Part shown: in pieces, positions 16,263-24,178 of the stretch | Layout of the letters: the number at the start of each line of letters is the position of its first letter | Position numbering within the stretch: position 1 is the first letter of the stretch | Assembly: GCA_900555075.1 (NCBI GenBank) | Contig: USJO01000004.1 | Coordinates: forward strand, 1-50,499 | DNA length: 50,499 nucleotides | DNA from: an uncultured Clostridium sp. | GTDB lineage: Bacteria; Bacillota; Clostridia; TANB77; CAG-508 | Direction of reading: 5' to 3' | Position numbers and translations under genes: made by a program | The notes under the pieces: generated by a model | Told to the model about the DNA's origin: nothing | Database searches by the model: none | The model's input: the letters and a program-made list of their open reading frames with translations, nothing else

Positions 16263-17186
16263 TTAATTTAATACTTCAACTTCAACATATCTTACTCCCC
16301 ATTTTAATGCTTCAGAATGTGAGTTCATATATATATCTATTCTATTTCCTTGTATTGCCCCGCCTCTATCTTCAACTGTATAGGTTACTCCGTCAATTAC
16401 AACTTTTGTACCAAATGCGAAAGTTCTTGGCGCTGCTATTGTGTGATTTACTGTTGCTTTTACCCCAGATGCTGTTATACCGTTTGTTTTGCCACAACAT
16501 TTCATACATGCGCAATATGCTGTTACTTTATATACACCGCTTTGTCCTGATATTCCTGTTGTTCTTGAGTATGACCCTCTTGATGTTATTGTTGACCTTG
16601 TTTGTATTTGAACTATCTTATTTACTGGTTCCTTTATTATTTCTGAAGATAATTCTTCTCTGAAAATTTCTATGTCATCTTTATAACTTACTTTATAAGT
16701 TACTTTCTTTTGTCCATTTTTACCTTGTTGAATAATTGCATTTCTTGTTGTTGTTGAACCATTAGAAACGTCTTTTGTTATTGTTTCAAATGGAATTTCT
16801 TCAATTACAGTTTCTATTTTCTCTGTAATGTTTGTATAATCTTCTAATATTTGTTCTTTATTTATTTCCGTTTCAATAATCTCTGCTACTTTAACTGGTT
16901 CATTACCTTTTAATGTAATAGTTATTGTTTTTGTATTTGTTATTTCTTCATCTAACCCTGGTGTAACAGTTTCATTTTTTTCTAAAATTATATGATTTTC
17001 TTCAAGTATATCTAATACCTTTGTTTTTGAAGTTAAAACTGTTATCTCTTGTTTGTTTGAAAGTTTTATATTTACATTATTTAGTTTTACATTTCCTGCT
17101 AATACTGATATACCTAGTATTACAAAAAATATTATACTAATGAATATTATCTTTTTTATATTAGAAGATTTTAAAATATTCTTCAT
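16263..17186 (-). CDS. Cell-wall protein with DUF348, G5 and 3D domains (YabE-like)
   Basis: A 307-residue exported protein. One N-terminal membrane/signal segment (~13-31) precedes DUF348-like ubiquitin-fold sequence (KQEITVLTSKTKVLDILEEN), a G5 domain (~110-200, ITEKIETVIEEIPFETI ... QGKNGQKKVTYKVSY) and a C-terminal 3D domain (~220-307). The 3D domain has TAYCACMKCCGKTNGITASG, then APRTFAFGTKVVIDG, then YTVEDRGGAIQGNRIDIYM with the three family Asp residues. The architecture is that of B. subtilis YabE and Rpf/Sps-type muralytic enzymes, which probably cut peptidoglycan. It is monocistronic and has a 340-base upstream gap. Confidence 0.92.
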   Translation of the reverse strand: MKNILKSSNIKKIIFISIIFFVILGISVLAGNVKLNNVNIKLSNKQEITVLTSKTKVLDILEENHIILEKNETVTPGLDEEITNTKTITITLKGNEPVKVAEIIETEINKEQILEDYTNITEKIETVIEEIPFETITKDVSNGSTTTRNAIIQQGKNGQKKVTYKVSYKDDIEIFREELSSEIIKEPVNKIVQIQTRSTITSRGSYSRTTGISGQSGVYKVTAYCACMKCCGKTNGITASGVKATVNHTIAAPRTFAFGTKVVIDGVTYTVEDRGGAIQGNRIDIYMNSHSEALKWGVRYVEVEVLN

Positions 17187-17527
17187 ATATTTATTTAATC
17201 CCTCCTTGGACTAACCTTTTTTATTATACTATTTTTTTACAGCTTTGTCAAATTTTTGCAACAAATTCGTAATATTTTTATTAATATTATATATTATATG
17301 CGGCTTGTACTAAAATATGCCTAGGGAATTAAGGTTTTCATCGATTTTTTTCGACTAATTTTTATTTTACAATTCATATTTTAAATATCTAATCTCATTT
17401 TGGGGCGGATGCACAAACTCCACCTCTTACAAAAAATACAATGTTATATAAAAAACTATTGCACTTCTATCTGCTTTTGTGCTATAATCTGTTTATACTA
17501 AATATAAATATTATAGGAGGTTTAATT
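17187..17527. other. Intergenic region between YabE-like gene and lemA
   Basis: This 341-base region separates two divergent genes. It holds the lemA promoter at 17459-17488 and AT-rich sequence. A comparatively GC-rich island around 17300-17340 and 17400-17430 is not explained. YabE-type genes in other Firmicutes can carry c-di-AMP riboswitches or antisense RNAs; I looked for the ydaO-type core and did not recognise it here. Confidence 0.4.
17459..17488 (+). promoter_or_regulatory. lemA promoter
   Basis: TTGCAC (17459-17464) and TATAAT (17483-17488) are separated by 18 bases, 40 bases before the lemA ATG. Confidence 0.7.
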
Positions 17528-18082
17528 ATGGGTTGGATTATTCTAATTATTGTTGTAGTAGTTATTTTATTTGTTATAAGTATATACAATAATTTAGTAG
17601 GTTTAAAACAAAAAGTAAAAAATGGTTGGAGTCAAATTGATGTACAGTTGCAAAGAAGATTTGATTTGATTCCTAATTTGGTAGAAACTGTTAAAGGTTA
17701 TATGGAGCATGAAAGCGATGTTTTAACAAAGGTTGCAGAACTTAGAACTTCTTGGGCAAGTGCTTCATCTGTTAAAGAAAAGTCTGAGTTAGATACTCAA
17801 CTTTCAGGAGTTTTAAAAACTATTATGGCTGTTTCTGAAAATTATCCAGAATTAAAAGCAAACGAAAATTTTAGCCAACTACAAGAAGAATTACAAAATA
17901 CTGAAAACAAAATAGCTTTCTCAAGACAATTTTATAATGATATTGCAACAAAATACAACACAAAGCTAGAGGTTGTTCCTTCAAATATAATTGCATCAAT
18001 GTTCCATTTCGAACCAGTAGAATTATTTGAAGCAGAAAGCCAAGAAGCTAGAAAAAATGTAAAAGTTGATTTCGGAAAATAA
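17528..18082 (+). CDS. lemA: LemA family protein
   Basis: The 184-residue protein has one N-terminal membrane anchor (residues 2-22, GWIILIIVVVVILFVISIY) and a long helical domain with the family signature NNLVGLKQKVKNGWSQIDVQ, then RRFDLIPNLVETVKGY. The C-terminal half (ENKIAFSRQFYNDIATKYN, FEPVELFEAES) is also typical. The function of LemA is unknown. The frame opens further upstream at 17441, but the ATG at 17528 has a perfect AGGAGG site. It stands alone on the plus strand; partner genes often seen next to lemA are absent. Confidence 0.95.
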   Translation: MGWIILIIVVVVILFVISIYNNLVGLKQKVKNGWSQIDVQLQRRFDLIPNLVETVKGYMEHESDVLTKVAELRTSWASASSVKEKSELDTQLSGVLKTIMAVSENYPELKANENFSQLQEELQNTENKIAFSRQFYNDIATKYNTKLEVVPSNIIASMFHFEPVELFEAESQEARKNVKVDFGK

Positions 18083-18089
18083 AACATAT

Positions 18090-18121
18090 AAAGCTTGAAA
18101 CGAGTACTCGTTTCAAGCTTT
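18090..18121. terminator. Bidirectional terminator, perfect 32-bp palindrome
   Basis: Positions 18090-18121 are one perfect palindrome (16-base arms, centre AGT/ACT), followed by T-rich sequence on both strands. It separates the convergent lemA and femAB-like genes. Confidence 0.85.
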
Positions 18122-18128
18122 ATTAAAT

Positions 18129-19163
18129 TTATTTTTTACTTAACTTTAGTTTTAAATCTCTTAACTTATATCCGCATTTTTCGAACAAGAAATATATAAT
18201 TGGATTATATATTTTGTGCATATCCATAAATTCAACAAAGTCTGCATTAAAGCCTTTTTTGAATCTGTATAGACCTTCGTTATAATGTGTTTCGTCTGTT
18301 GCACATACTCCCCTAAAATCATAACAATCCATCTTGCGTTCTATTGCTTGTTTTATCATTTCCCATTGTAAGAGATATGTTGACATTAAATTTCTGTGTT
18401 CATTTAGGCTTCCTCCATATAAATACCATTCTTTATTACCATAGAATATGTTTAATACACAGGCTATTGGTTTTTCATTATAGTCTGCAAAAACTAGTTT
18501 TATATGTTCTTTATCAAAACTATCATATAGTTTTTCAAAATACTCTTTTTTTCTAATGTAGAACCCATCGCGTTCTCCTGTTGTTTCTAGTATTTCTTGA
18601 AATTCTTGTAGATTGTCTCGTGTTCCCTCTCTTAAAGTTACTCCTTTTTTAGTTGCTAAACGTATATTATATCTTGTTTTTGAGTGAAAAGCATTAAATA
18701 CCTCTTCTTCTGTTTTTCCTTTTAAATCTAGTCTGAAAACAAATCGTGGCTGTAATAATGTGTTTACATCCTTTACCTTATTTTCTACTTTAAATCCATA
18801 TTTTTTAGCCATTTCTTTAAAATCTGTATTGCTAGCTAAAATATCTGGATCCATTTTAAACATAAATGATTTATATTTTTTTGCTAATTCATCTGCTTTT
18901 TGTATAAGTTCTTTAAAAGACTTTTCATCATCTATATCACAAACTGGTCCTCTTGGTGCATACATTATGCTTGAGTTAATATATGGCAATTTTCTTATTA
19001 ATAAACTTAAAGATGCTTTAATTTTACCCTTTTCATCTCTTACAAGTATTATTTCATTTTTCCAGTCATTTTTAACATTAGCCCATTCTAGACTTTGTGC
19101 ATAATGACATTTCTTATGTTTTTCTAAAAACTCTTCATATTCTTTTTTGTTTATATTTTCCAT
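18129..19163 (-). CDS. FemAB-family aminoacyltransferase-like protein
   Basis: FemABX proteins add amino acids from aminoacyl-tRNA to the peptidoglycan stem peptide. The 344 residues show the two GNAT-like halves: HYAQSLEWANVKNDWK and SSIMYAPRGPVCD in the first, then FNAFHSKTRYNIRLATKKGV, LYGGSLNEHRNLMSTYLLQW and YDFRGVCATDETHYNEGLYRFKKGF (cut here only for reading) in the second. The coiled-coil insertion of staphylococcal FemA is not obvious. Substrate (amino acid and position) cannot be read from sequence. It is downstream of tatD. Confidence 0.9.
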   Translation of the reverse strand: MENINKKEYEEFLEKHKKCHYAQSLEWANVKNDWKNEIILVRDEKGKIKASLSLLIRKLPYINSSIMYAPRGPVCDIDDEKSFKELIQKADELAKKYKSFMFKMDPDILASNTDFKEMAKKYGFKVENKVKDVNTLLQPRFVFRLDLKGKTEEEVFNAFHSKTRYNIRLATKKGVTLREGTRDNLQEFQEILETTGERDGFYIRKKEYFEKLYDSFDKEHIKLVFADYNEKPIACVLNIFYGNKEWYLYGGSLNEHRNLMSTYLLQWEMIKQAIERKMDCYDFRGVCATDETHYNEGLYRFKKGFNADFVEFMDMHKIYNPIIYFLFEKCGYKLRDLKLKLSKK

Positions 19164-19203
19164 TTGAATTTCCTTTCATAATTTTTTTGTTTTTAGCAAT
19201 TTT

Positions 19204-19974
19204 TTAGATAATTTTAAAAATTGTTTTTGCATTTTTAAAAATTTGTTTTGTCACCTCTTCAATTGACATATTTTTTATTTGAGCTATCTTTTGTGCAATA
19301 TATTGTATGTTTCTTGAATCATTTCTTGTTCCTCTTACAGGTTCTGGGCTTAAATATGGTGAATCTGTCTCTGTTAGAATTTTATCCATAGGCACCATTT
19401 TTACTACTTCTTCTGCATTTTTTGAACTTTTGAAGGTTATAGGTCCTGCAAAAGACATATAGAAACCTAACTTTAAAGCCTCTCTTACCAGTTCAACATT
19501 TAATGGGCAACAATGAAAAACTCCTTTATTCTTGCAAATTATTTGGTTTTTTAAGGTATCTATTGTATCCATTATCGCTTCTCTTGTGTGTATAACTATT
19601 GGTAAATTCATTTCGTTGGCAAGCTCTATTTGTTTAATAAATATCTCTTGTTGCTTGTCCTTATTTTCTTTGTCCCAATAGTAATCTAATCCTATCTCAC
19701 CTATTGCTACTACTTTTTTCTGTCTTGCCATATTTTTTAGTTTTTCTATATAGTCAAAAGGTAAATTTTCTATATCATTCGGAGATACTCCTACTGTCGC
19801 ATACATAAAATGGTAATTGTCTGCTATTTCTATTGCCTTCTTTGAACTTTCCAAGCTATATCCTGCATTAATAATTGTAGTCACACCTGAGTTATATATG
19901 CTTTCAATAATTAATTTTCTATCTTCATCAAATTTCTCATCATTATAATGTGCATGTGAATCTAGTAATTCCAT
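19204..19974 (-). CDS. tatD: TatD family hydrolase/DNase
   Basis: A 256-residue TIM-barrel metal hydrolase. Metal ligands are in DSHAHYNDEKF (residues 5-15), AIGEIGLDYYW with the Glu, VIHTRE and the final Asp in ILTETDSPYLSPEPVRG. The family acts as a 3'-5' exonuclease or deoxyribonuclease; in Firmicutes it often lies near metG and ksgA, but not here. Length and motifs are complete. Confidence 0.95.
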   Translation of the reverse strand: MELLDSHAHYNDEKFDEDRKLIIESIYNSGVTTIINAGYSLESSKKAIEIADNYHFMYATVGVSPNDIENLPFDYIEKLKNMARQKKVVAIGEIGLDYYWDKENKDKQQEIFIKQIELANEMNLPIVIHTREAIMDTIDTLKNQIICKNKGVFHCCPLNVELVREALKLGFYMSFAGPITFKSSKNAEEVVKMVPMDKILTETDSPYLSPEPVRGTRNDSRNIQYIAQKIAQIKNMSIEEVTKQIFKNAKTIFKII

Positions 19975-19996
19975 ATTTCCCTCTTTTCTAAAATAT

Positions 19997-20030
19997 TAGA
20001 GACGGCGCTTAAAATGTTTCTCCGTCTCTA
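19997..20030 (-). repeat. Hairpin between unknown membrane protein and tatD
   Basis: TAGAGACGG (19997-20005) and CCGTCTCTA (20022-20030) are inverted. It lies just after the stop at 20062 on the minus strand but lacks a strong U run, so termination is possible but not clear. Confidence 0.4.
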
Positions 20031-20061
20031 TTTTAAAATCTTTTCGTGCTTTATTAATATT

Positions 20062-21270
20062 TCATATCTGAATTTCTTCTCCTTCAATTGTTTGAATTAA
20101 GCTATATAGTATTTCATTCTTTTTTACGTTTTCAAAAATTTCATAATAATCTTGTTCTGTTAATTCATCAACATTTACGCTATTTGAAATCTTTCTTTCT
20201 TCTATTGTAGGATTTTCCTCTTCTTTAATGTCTATTTTTAGTATTATTGTATAACCTTCTTCTATATTTAGTTTAATTTTTACATTCCATTCGTTTTCAT
20301 TTTCCTTATGGATTATAATTGTTGCCATTTCTTTTGCTCCATTTATGTTGTTAGAAGATTCATTATATAATACTTTTATTTCATATTTATTTTTTGATGT
20401 ACTATTTGCTTTTATTGCTATTAGCTCGTCTTCTTTAGTGTTTGAAAGCACTATATCTATTTGTACTATATTGTTTCTTAGTCCCTGTGTATATATTGCT
20501 ATATCTATATATCCTTCAAAGAAATCTTCTTCTTCAATTATTGTCTCAAAGTTTTCTATGAGCAATTTTGTATTCTCATCTTTGCTATACTCATATACTT
20601 TGTTTAATACCCTATTTGTTGTCTCTAAAAATTCTTTTTCAGTTGTTCTTAATGTTGTTTTTAGTACAGTTTTTCCATTAATATTTGTTTTTTCTTGACT
20701 AAAATTAGCTTTACTTATTTCGTCTTTTAATATCTGTTTTATATCGTTTTCTAATTTTTTGTATTCAATTGTATTGTTAGAATCTTTAAATAGCTCTGAG
20801 TACATTGTTTTTGTAATGTTAAATTCATCTCGTTCCTCTGGTATTTGAATATATTTACTAAACAAATCCTTTGAATACCAATACATCTTTTTATTCTGTA
20901 TTATTGCATCAAAATCTATTATTTTACTTCCTAGGGCACTTAATACAACATTTTCATTTGCTATTTTTTTATCTCGGTCTATTTCTGTTGTTGTTTTAAT
21001 TTGTATAAGGCCTAAGTATGCATTCATTTGTTTTATTTCTTCATTGTCTGAATCAACTGATGCTGAAAATGTTGCTTGAATTTTTTCTTTTCTTTTGTCT
21101 TCTAAAACAGTTGCTTCTATAGCTTTGCTAAATATCTTTTCTGGTTTTCTAGTTAATTTTAAATATACATATCCTCCTGCAACAGCAATTATTATTAACG
21201 TAAGAAGTACAATTCCAATTATTTTTTCTACTTTTTTTGTGGATTTTTTTTCAAAGTCTTTTTCATCCAT
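20062..21270 (-). CDS. Membrane-anchored protein of unknown function
   Basis: The 402-residue protein has a charged N-terminus, one membrane segment (~17-37, IIGIVLLTLIIIAVAGGYVY) and a large extracellular part rich in Lys, Glu, Ile and Thr with beta-strand periodicity. The pattern (KIFSKAIEATVLEDKRKEKI, ALGSKIIDFDAIIQNKKMYW, NGKTVLKTTLRTTEKEF) resembles lipoprotein-like domains that bind hydrophobic ligands, but there is no lipobox Cys. I do not recognise a named family. It lies between the pilin-like gene and tatD on the same strand. Confidence 0.6.
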   Translation of the reverse strand: MDEKDFEKKSTKKVEKIIGIVLLTLIIIAVAGGYVYLKLTRKPEKIFSKAIEATVLEDKRKEKIQATFSASVDSDNEEIKQMNAYLGLIQIKTTTEIDRDKKIANENVVLSALGSKIIDFDAIIQNKKMYWYSKDLFSKYIQIPEERDEFNITKTMYSELFKDSNNTIEYKKLENDIKQILKDEISKANFSQEKTNINGKTVLKTTLRTTEKEFLETTNRVLNKVYEYSKDENTKLLIENFETIIEEEDFFEGYIDIAIYTQGLRNNIVQIDIVLSNTKEDELIAIKANSTSKNKYEIKVLYNESSNNINGAKEMATIIIHKENENEWNVKIKLNIEEGYTIILKIDIKEEENPTIEERKISNSVNVDELTEQDYYEIFENVKKNEILYSLIQTIEGEEIQI

Positions 21271-21349
21271 TTACATCTTCCTCCTTAATTTCTATCCATA
21301 TGTTTATAATATCATAATTACATATTTAAAGTCAACCTTCTTTTGTTTT

Positions 21350-21787
21350 TTACATATGTTTATGGTATAGAGCATTTTCATATTTTGCTCCTTTTAGATA
21401 ATATACTTCATGACTTTGTTCATTCATTATGTATATATCTCCATTTTCAATTGTTCCACCTCCATAATTTAATGTTACATTAACTAAACTGTTTATATCT
21501 ATTTGATAATAGTTATCATTGTCTTTATTGCTTGCTTGCTCGCCTAGTATTGTTTTTGCATTAAATGCAGCTCCTTTTGTTGGTATTGTTCCTTTTTCAT
21601 TGTAGTATGCCATTATTTTACTATTCAACAATTCAATATCTGCACACATATAGTTGTAATCTCTTATATCTGAACCTATGTCAACGTTTCTAATAGTAAC
21701 TACTGAGAGTATTGCAAGTAATATTATTGTTATAATTAATACTACTAAGGTTATACCTTTTTCATTTTTAGTTTTATTCTTCTTCAT
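21350..21787 (-). CDS. Type IV prepilin-like protein
   Basis: The start ATG at 21787 has GGAGG six bases upstream; a longer open frame to 21847 has no binding site. The leader MKKNKTKNEKG ends in Gly before a hydrophobic helix ITLVVLIITIILLAILSVV, the class III signal cut by prepilin peptidase. However, position five after the cut is Val, not the usual Glu. The rest (~110 residues) is a globular pseudopilin-like domain with YNYMCADIELLNSKIMAYY. No pilus assembly genes are in the window. It follows the spoIVFB-like gene. Confidence 0.75.
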   Translation of the reverse strand: MKKNKTKNEKGITLVVLIITIILLAILSVVTIRNVDIGSDIRDYNYMCADIELLNSKIMAYYNEKGTIPTKGAAFNAKTILGEQASNKDNDNYYQIDINSLVNVTLNYGGGTIENGDIYIMNEQSHEVYYLKGAKYENALYHKHM

Positions 21788-21843
21788 TTGCATCCTCCAA
21801 ACAATTATTGTTACACTTATTTTTACACTTAATTTATAAAATG

Positions 21844-22461
21844 TCAAGTATTTTTTTGTTTTTCTAGCAATTTGTTTATCTTTTTCTTTAATGTGTATTT
21901 ATTGTTTTCTTTTATTACTATAATCCATAAATATGCAATAATAAGTAATAACCCTATATTTTTATATATTAGTATTAAAATACTTGAACCTGCAGTTAAA
22001 AGTATCATTAGTATGTTTGAAATTTTGTTTAATATGTCTTCTGTTATTCCTTTTTTATCTTTTATTTTAATAATAGCTTTTAATATTCTTCCTCCATCTA
22101 AAGGGTATATAGGTATAAGGTTAAATATTGCAAGCAGTAAATTTGCATTTATTATTAATTCTTGTGAATTTATCTTAATAAACATAAAAGTTATGGCTAT
22201 TAATAAATTTATTAGCGGTCCTGCTAGTGATATAATTATTTTATTTTTCTCTGTATTTTCAAAGCTTTCAAATACTATACCTATTCCAAATGGTTCAATT
22301 TCAAGCATTTCAGGTTTTAGTTTTAAAGCCATTCCTGCACACATATGGGCTATTTCATGTATAAAGGCAAATAGCATAAGCCATGAATACATTTCAATTT
22401 GTTTCGTTAGAAGGAGTATTATGATTATTGCAAATATCTGAATATTAACTTTTATTTTCAA
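21844..22461 (-). CDS. spoIVFB: SpoIVFB-like M50 intramembrane protease
   Basis: SpoIVFB cuts pro-sigma-K in the mother cell during sporulation. The 205-residue protein has several membrane segments, HEIAH (residues ~35-39) with the zinc ligands and Glu, and the second site IPIYPLDGGRILKAI. No CBS domain is present, so it is shorter than the B. subtilis enzyme (about 290 residues). It starts 11 bases after the M23/SpoIVFA-like gene, the same order as the spoIVFA-spoIVFB operon. A role with sigma-K is inferred from context. Confidence 0.85.
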   Translation of the reverse strand: MKIKVNIQIFAIIIILLLTKQIEMYSWLMLFAFIHEIAHMCAGMALKLKPEMLEIEPFGIGIVFESFENTEKNKIIISLAGPLINLLIAITFMFIKINSQELIINANLLLAIFNLIPIYPLDGGRILKAIIKIKDKKGITEDILNKISNILMILLTAGSSILILIYKNIGLLLIIAYLWIIVIKENNKYTLKKKINKLLEKQKNT

Positions 22462-22472
22462 CTAATCATCTC

Positions 22473-23393
22473 CTAAAAATCTAGAATTAAATCTGGATCT
22501 ATACATTTATTGTTTCTTCTTATTTCGAAATGTAGATGTGGTCCTGTTACATTTCCTGTTGCACCTACTTCTGCAATTTGTTGTCCTTGAACTATATGTT
22601 CACCTTCCTTTACATATATTTTGCTACAATGTGCATATAGAGTGCTTACTTCACCATTTGTTATTTTTATATGGTTTCCATAGTCTCCTTGGCTTGATAC
22701 TAAATCTACATCTCCCTCCATTGCTGCAAGTATTACTGTTCCTGTTACTCTTGCAATATCAATCCCTGTATGGTTTTTAGGTACTGTTGGAGTTTCTGGA
22801 TTTCTCCACCCAAACCTTGAAGTTATTTCACCATCTAATGGCTTCATAATAACATAATTTGCTTTTATATATTGGGCATCTATTTGCTCTGGGGTTAAGT
22901 TTGCTTCTTCAGCTGATAGTGTTTCGGTATTTTTTTGTTCTTCAACTGGTGTTATATTCTCATCTTCTTTTTCTTCAATTGTTGCATTTTCTTGAAATTC
23001 ATTAACTATTGCTTCTTCTAGTGTTCCTTCACTATCTGATGCAGAAAGAGTTTCTTCTATCATTTTTTCTTTGTCTTGTTGTGTGTCTCTATTTATATAG
23101 CTGTTTATGTTTTCATACAATCCTTGAAGATTTATATCATATTCTAAAATATCGGCTATTTTGTACATTATTTCTTGAGGAACAAAATTTGGAACACTTT
23201 TCATTGCATAAAATGAAATGTATATTATAATGCATATTACAAACTGTTTTGCAAGTTTTCTGTTTGTTTTGCTTGATTTTGTTTCCTCTACATTAACTGT
23301 AGCACTAGTTCTACAATTTGCTTGCATTCTTCTTCTTACATATATTTCTTCAGCTCTTCTTATTCTTTCATCTTGGCTTAACACTCTTTCCAT
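22473..23393 (-). CDS. spoIVFA: M23 peptidase-domain protein, SpoIVFA-like
   Basis: The 306-residue protein has a cytoplasmic basic N-terminus, one membrane segment (~48-65) and a long acidic linker rich in Glu and Thr. The C-terminal LytM/M23 domain (~185-306) has FGWRNPETPTVPKNHTGIDI, LYAHCSKIYVKEGEHIV and GPHLHFEIRR. The zinc ligands H (HTGID), D and HxH are present, so it could be an active endopeptidase, unlike SpoIIQ. SpoIVFA of B. subtilis, the regulator of SpoIVFB, also carries an M23-like domain. The adjacent SpoIVFB-like gene supports this assignment. Confidence 0.82.
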   Translation of the reverse strand: MERVLSQDERIRRAEEIYVRRRMQANCRTSATVNVEETKSSKTNRKLAKQFVICIIIYISFYAMKSVPNFVPQEIMYKIADILEYDINLQGLYENINSYINRDTQQDKEKMIEETLSASDSEGTLEEAIVNEFQENATIEEKEDENITPVEEQKNTETLSAEEANLTPEQIDAQYIKANYVIMKPLDGEITSRFGWRNPETPTVPKNHTGIDIARVTGTVILAAMEGDVDLVSSQGDYGNHIKITNGEVSTLYAHCSKIYVKEGEHIVQGQQIAEVGATGNVTGPHLHFEIRRNNKCIDPDLILDF

Positions 23394-23485
23394 AAAAAAC
23401 CCCTCTTACCTTTAGAATATTTTTTTAAAATATATTCTAAAAATAAAAGGTTTAGAACTTGTTTGGTCTTGGTATTGGGACTAAA

Positions 23486-23824
23486 CTATATTATTGTTAA
23501 TATTACATCAATTACAACTATTAAACTTAGAACTATTGTAATTGCCTTCATTCTTTTGTATCTTGTTTCTATTTGTCTTATAGAATAGCTTTTATGTTCT
23601 TTTTCTTTTTCTATCTTTGATAAGTAATTGCTTATTACCATTTCTGCTTCTTTTACTATATATTCACCCGATTTTTGTTTTTCCTCTGGATTATTTTTTT
23701 GTTTTTCTATTCTCTCTAATGATTTAATTTTTTTATTGTTTTTTAATATTATTATTGCCTCTTCAACAATGTTGGAAGGTATGTTTTTAAGGACTATCAT
23801 ATTTTTCATTTGGTTTGGATTCAT
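23486..23824 (-). CDS. Small tail-anchored protein, unknown
   Basis: The 112-residue protein is highly charged in residues 1-90 (Lys/Glu rich, helical, NNPEEKQKSGEYIVKEAEM) and ends in a single membrane segment (AITIVLSLIVVIDVILTII). No family recognised. The N-terminal MNPNQMKNMIVLKNIPSNIVEEA may form a short folded part. It lies between the SpoIVFA-like gene and the ATPase-F-like gene, so a sporulation link is possible but unproven. Confidence 0.6.
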   Translation of the reverse strand: MNPNQMKNMIVLKNIPSNIVEEAIIILKNNKKIKSLERIEKQKNNPEEKQKSGEYIVKEAEMVISNYLSKIEKEKEHKSYSIRQIETRYKRMKAITIVLSLIVVIDVILTII

Positions 23825-23892
23825 ATTTTTCCTCCTTCAGAAATGCTGTTTCTTGCTTATAATTTTGCCCATTTTTGGAAATTTTATACATT

Positions 23893-24135
23893 TTATTTTG
23901 GAGGTGCTATAACTATTTTTATGTCTTTTGTTTTGTTGTATTTTCTCATTATGCTTTCAGAAAAACCTGCCACTTCATTTGTCATTATTATTGTTGTATA
24001 GTCATTTTTTATAAGTTCTTTTATTTTATCATCAGTTTTTTCTAAATCACTAATTTGAGATATATCCGCTCCTAGGGTTTCAAATAGTTTAAAACTTTTT
24101 TTATCATTACTTGATTTTAGTAAAGCTATTTTCAT
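23893..24135 (-). CDS. Orphan protein resembling V-type ATP synthase subunit F
   Basis: The 80-residue product has a flavodoxin-like alpha/beta pattern: KIALLKSSNDKKSFKLFETL, TTIIMTNEVAGFSESIMRKY and KIVIAPP. This is the layout of the small F subunit of A/V-type ATPases, but no other subunit is nearby. The ATG at 24135 was chosen; an upstream GTG pair at 24144-24147 lies within a hairpin. The SD-like GGTGA sits in the 3' arm of that hairpin (24143-24170), so translation may be coupled or controlled. It follows spoIIE. Confidence 0.55.
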   Translation of the reverse strand: MKIALLKSSNDKKSFKLFETLGADISQISDLEKTDDKIKELIKNDYTTIIMTNEVAGFSESIMRKYNKTKDIKIVIAPPK

Positions 24136-24142
24136 AAAAATC

Positions 24143-24170
24143 ACCACTAATAGTTTTTTCTATTAGTGGT
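24143..24170 (-). terminator. Terminator-like hairpin after spoIIE
   Basis: ACCACTAATAG (24143-24153) and CTATTAGTGGT (24160-24170) form an 11-bp stem. On the minus strand GATTTTT follows; on the plus strand TTTTTTAT follows. It ends spoIIE and also covers the ribosome binding site of the next gene. Confidence 0.65.
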
Positions 24171-24178
24171 TTTTTATA

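Noticed and set aside
17187..17527. c-di-AMP riboswitch before the YabE-like gene
   Set aside because: Expected from the gene family, but the conserved ydaO-type core sequences were not found.
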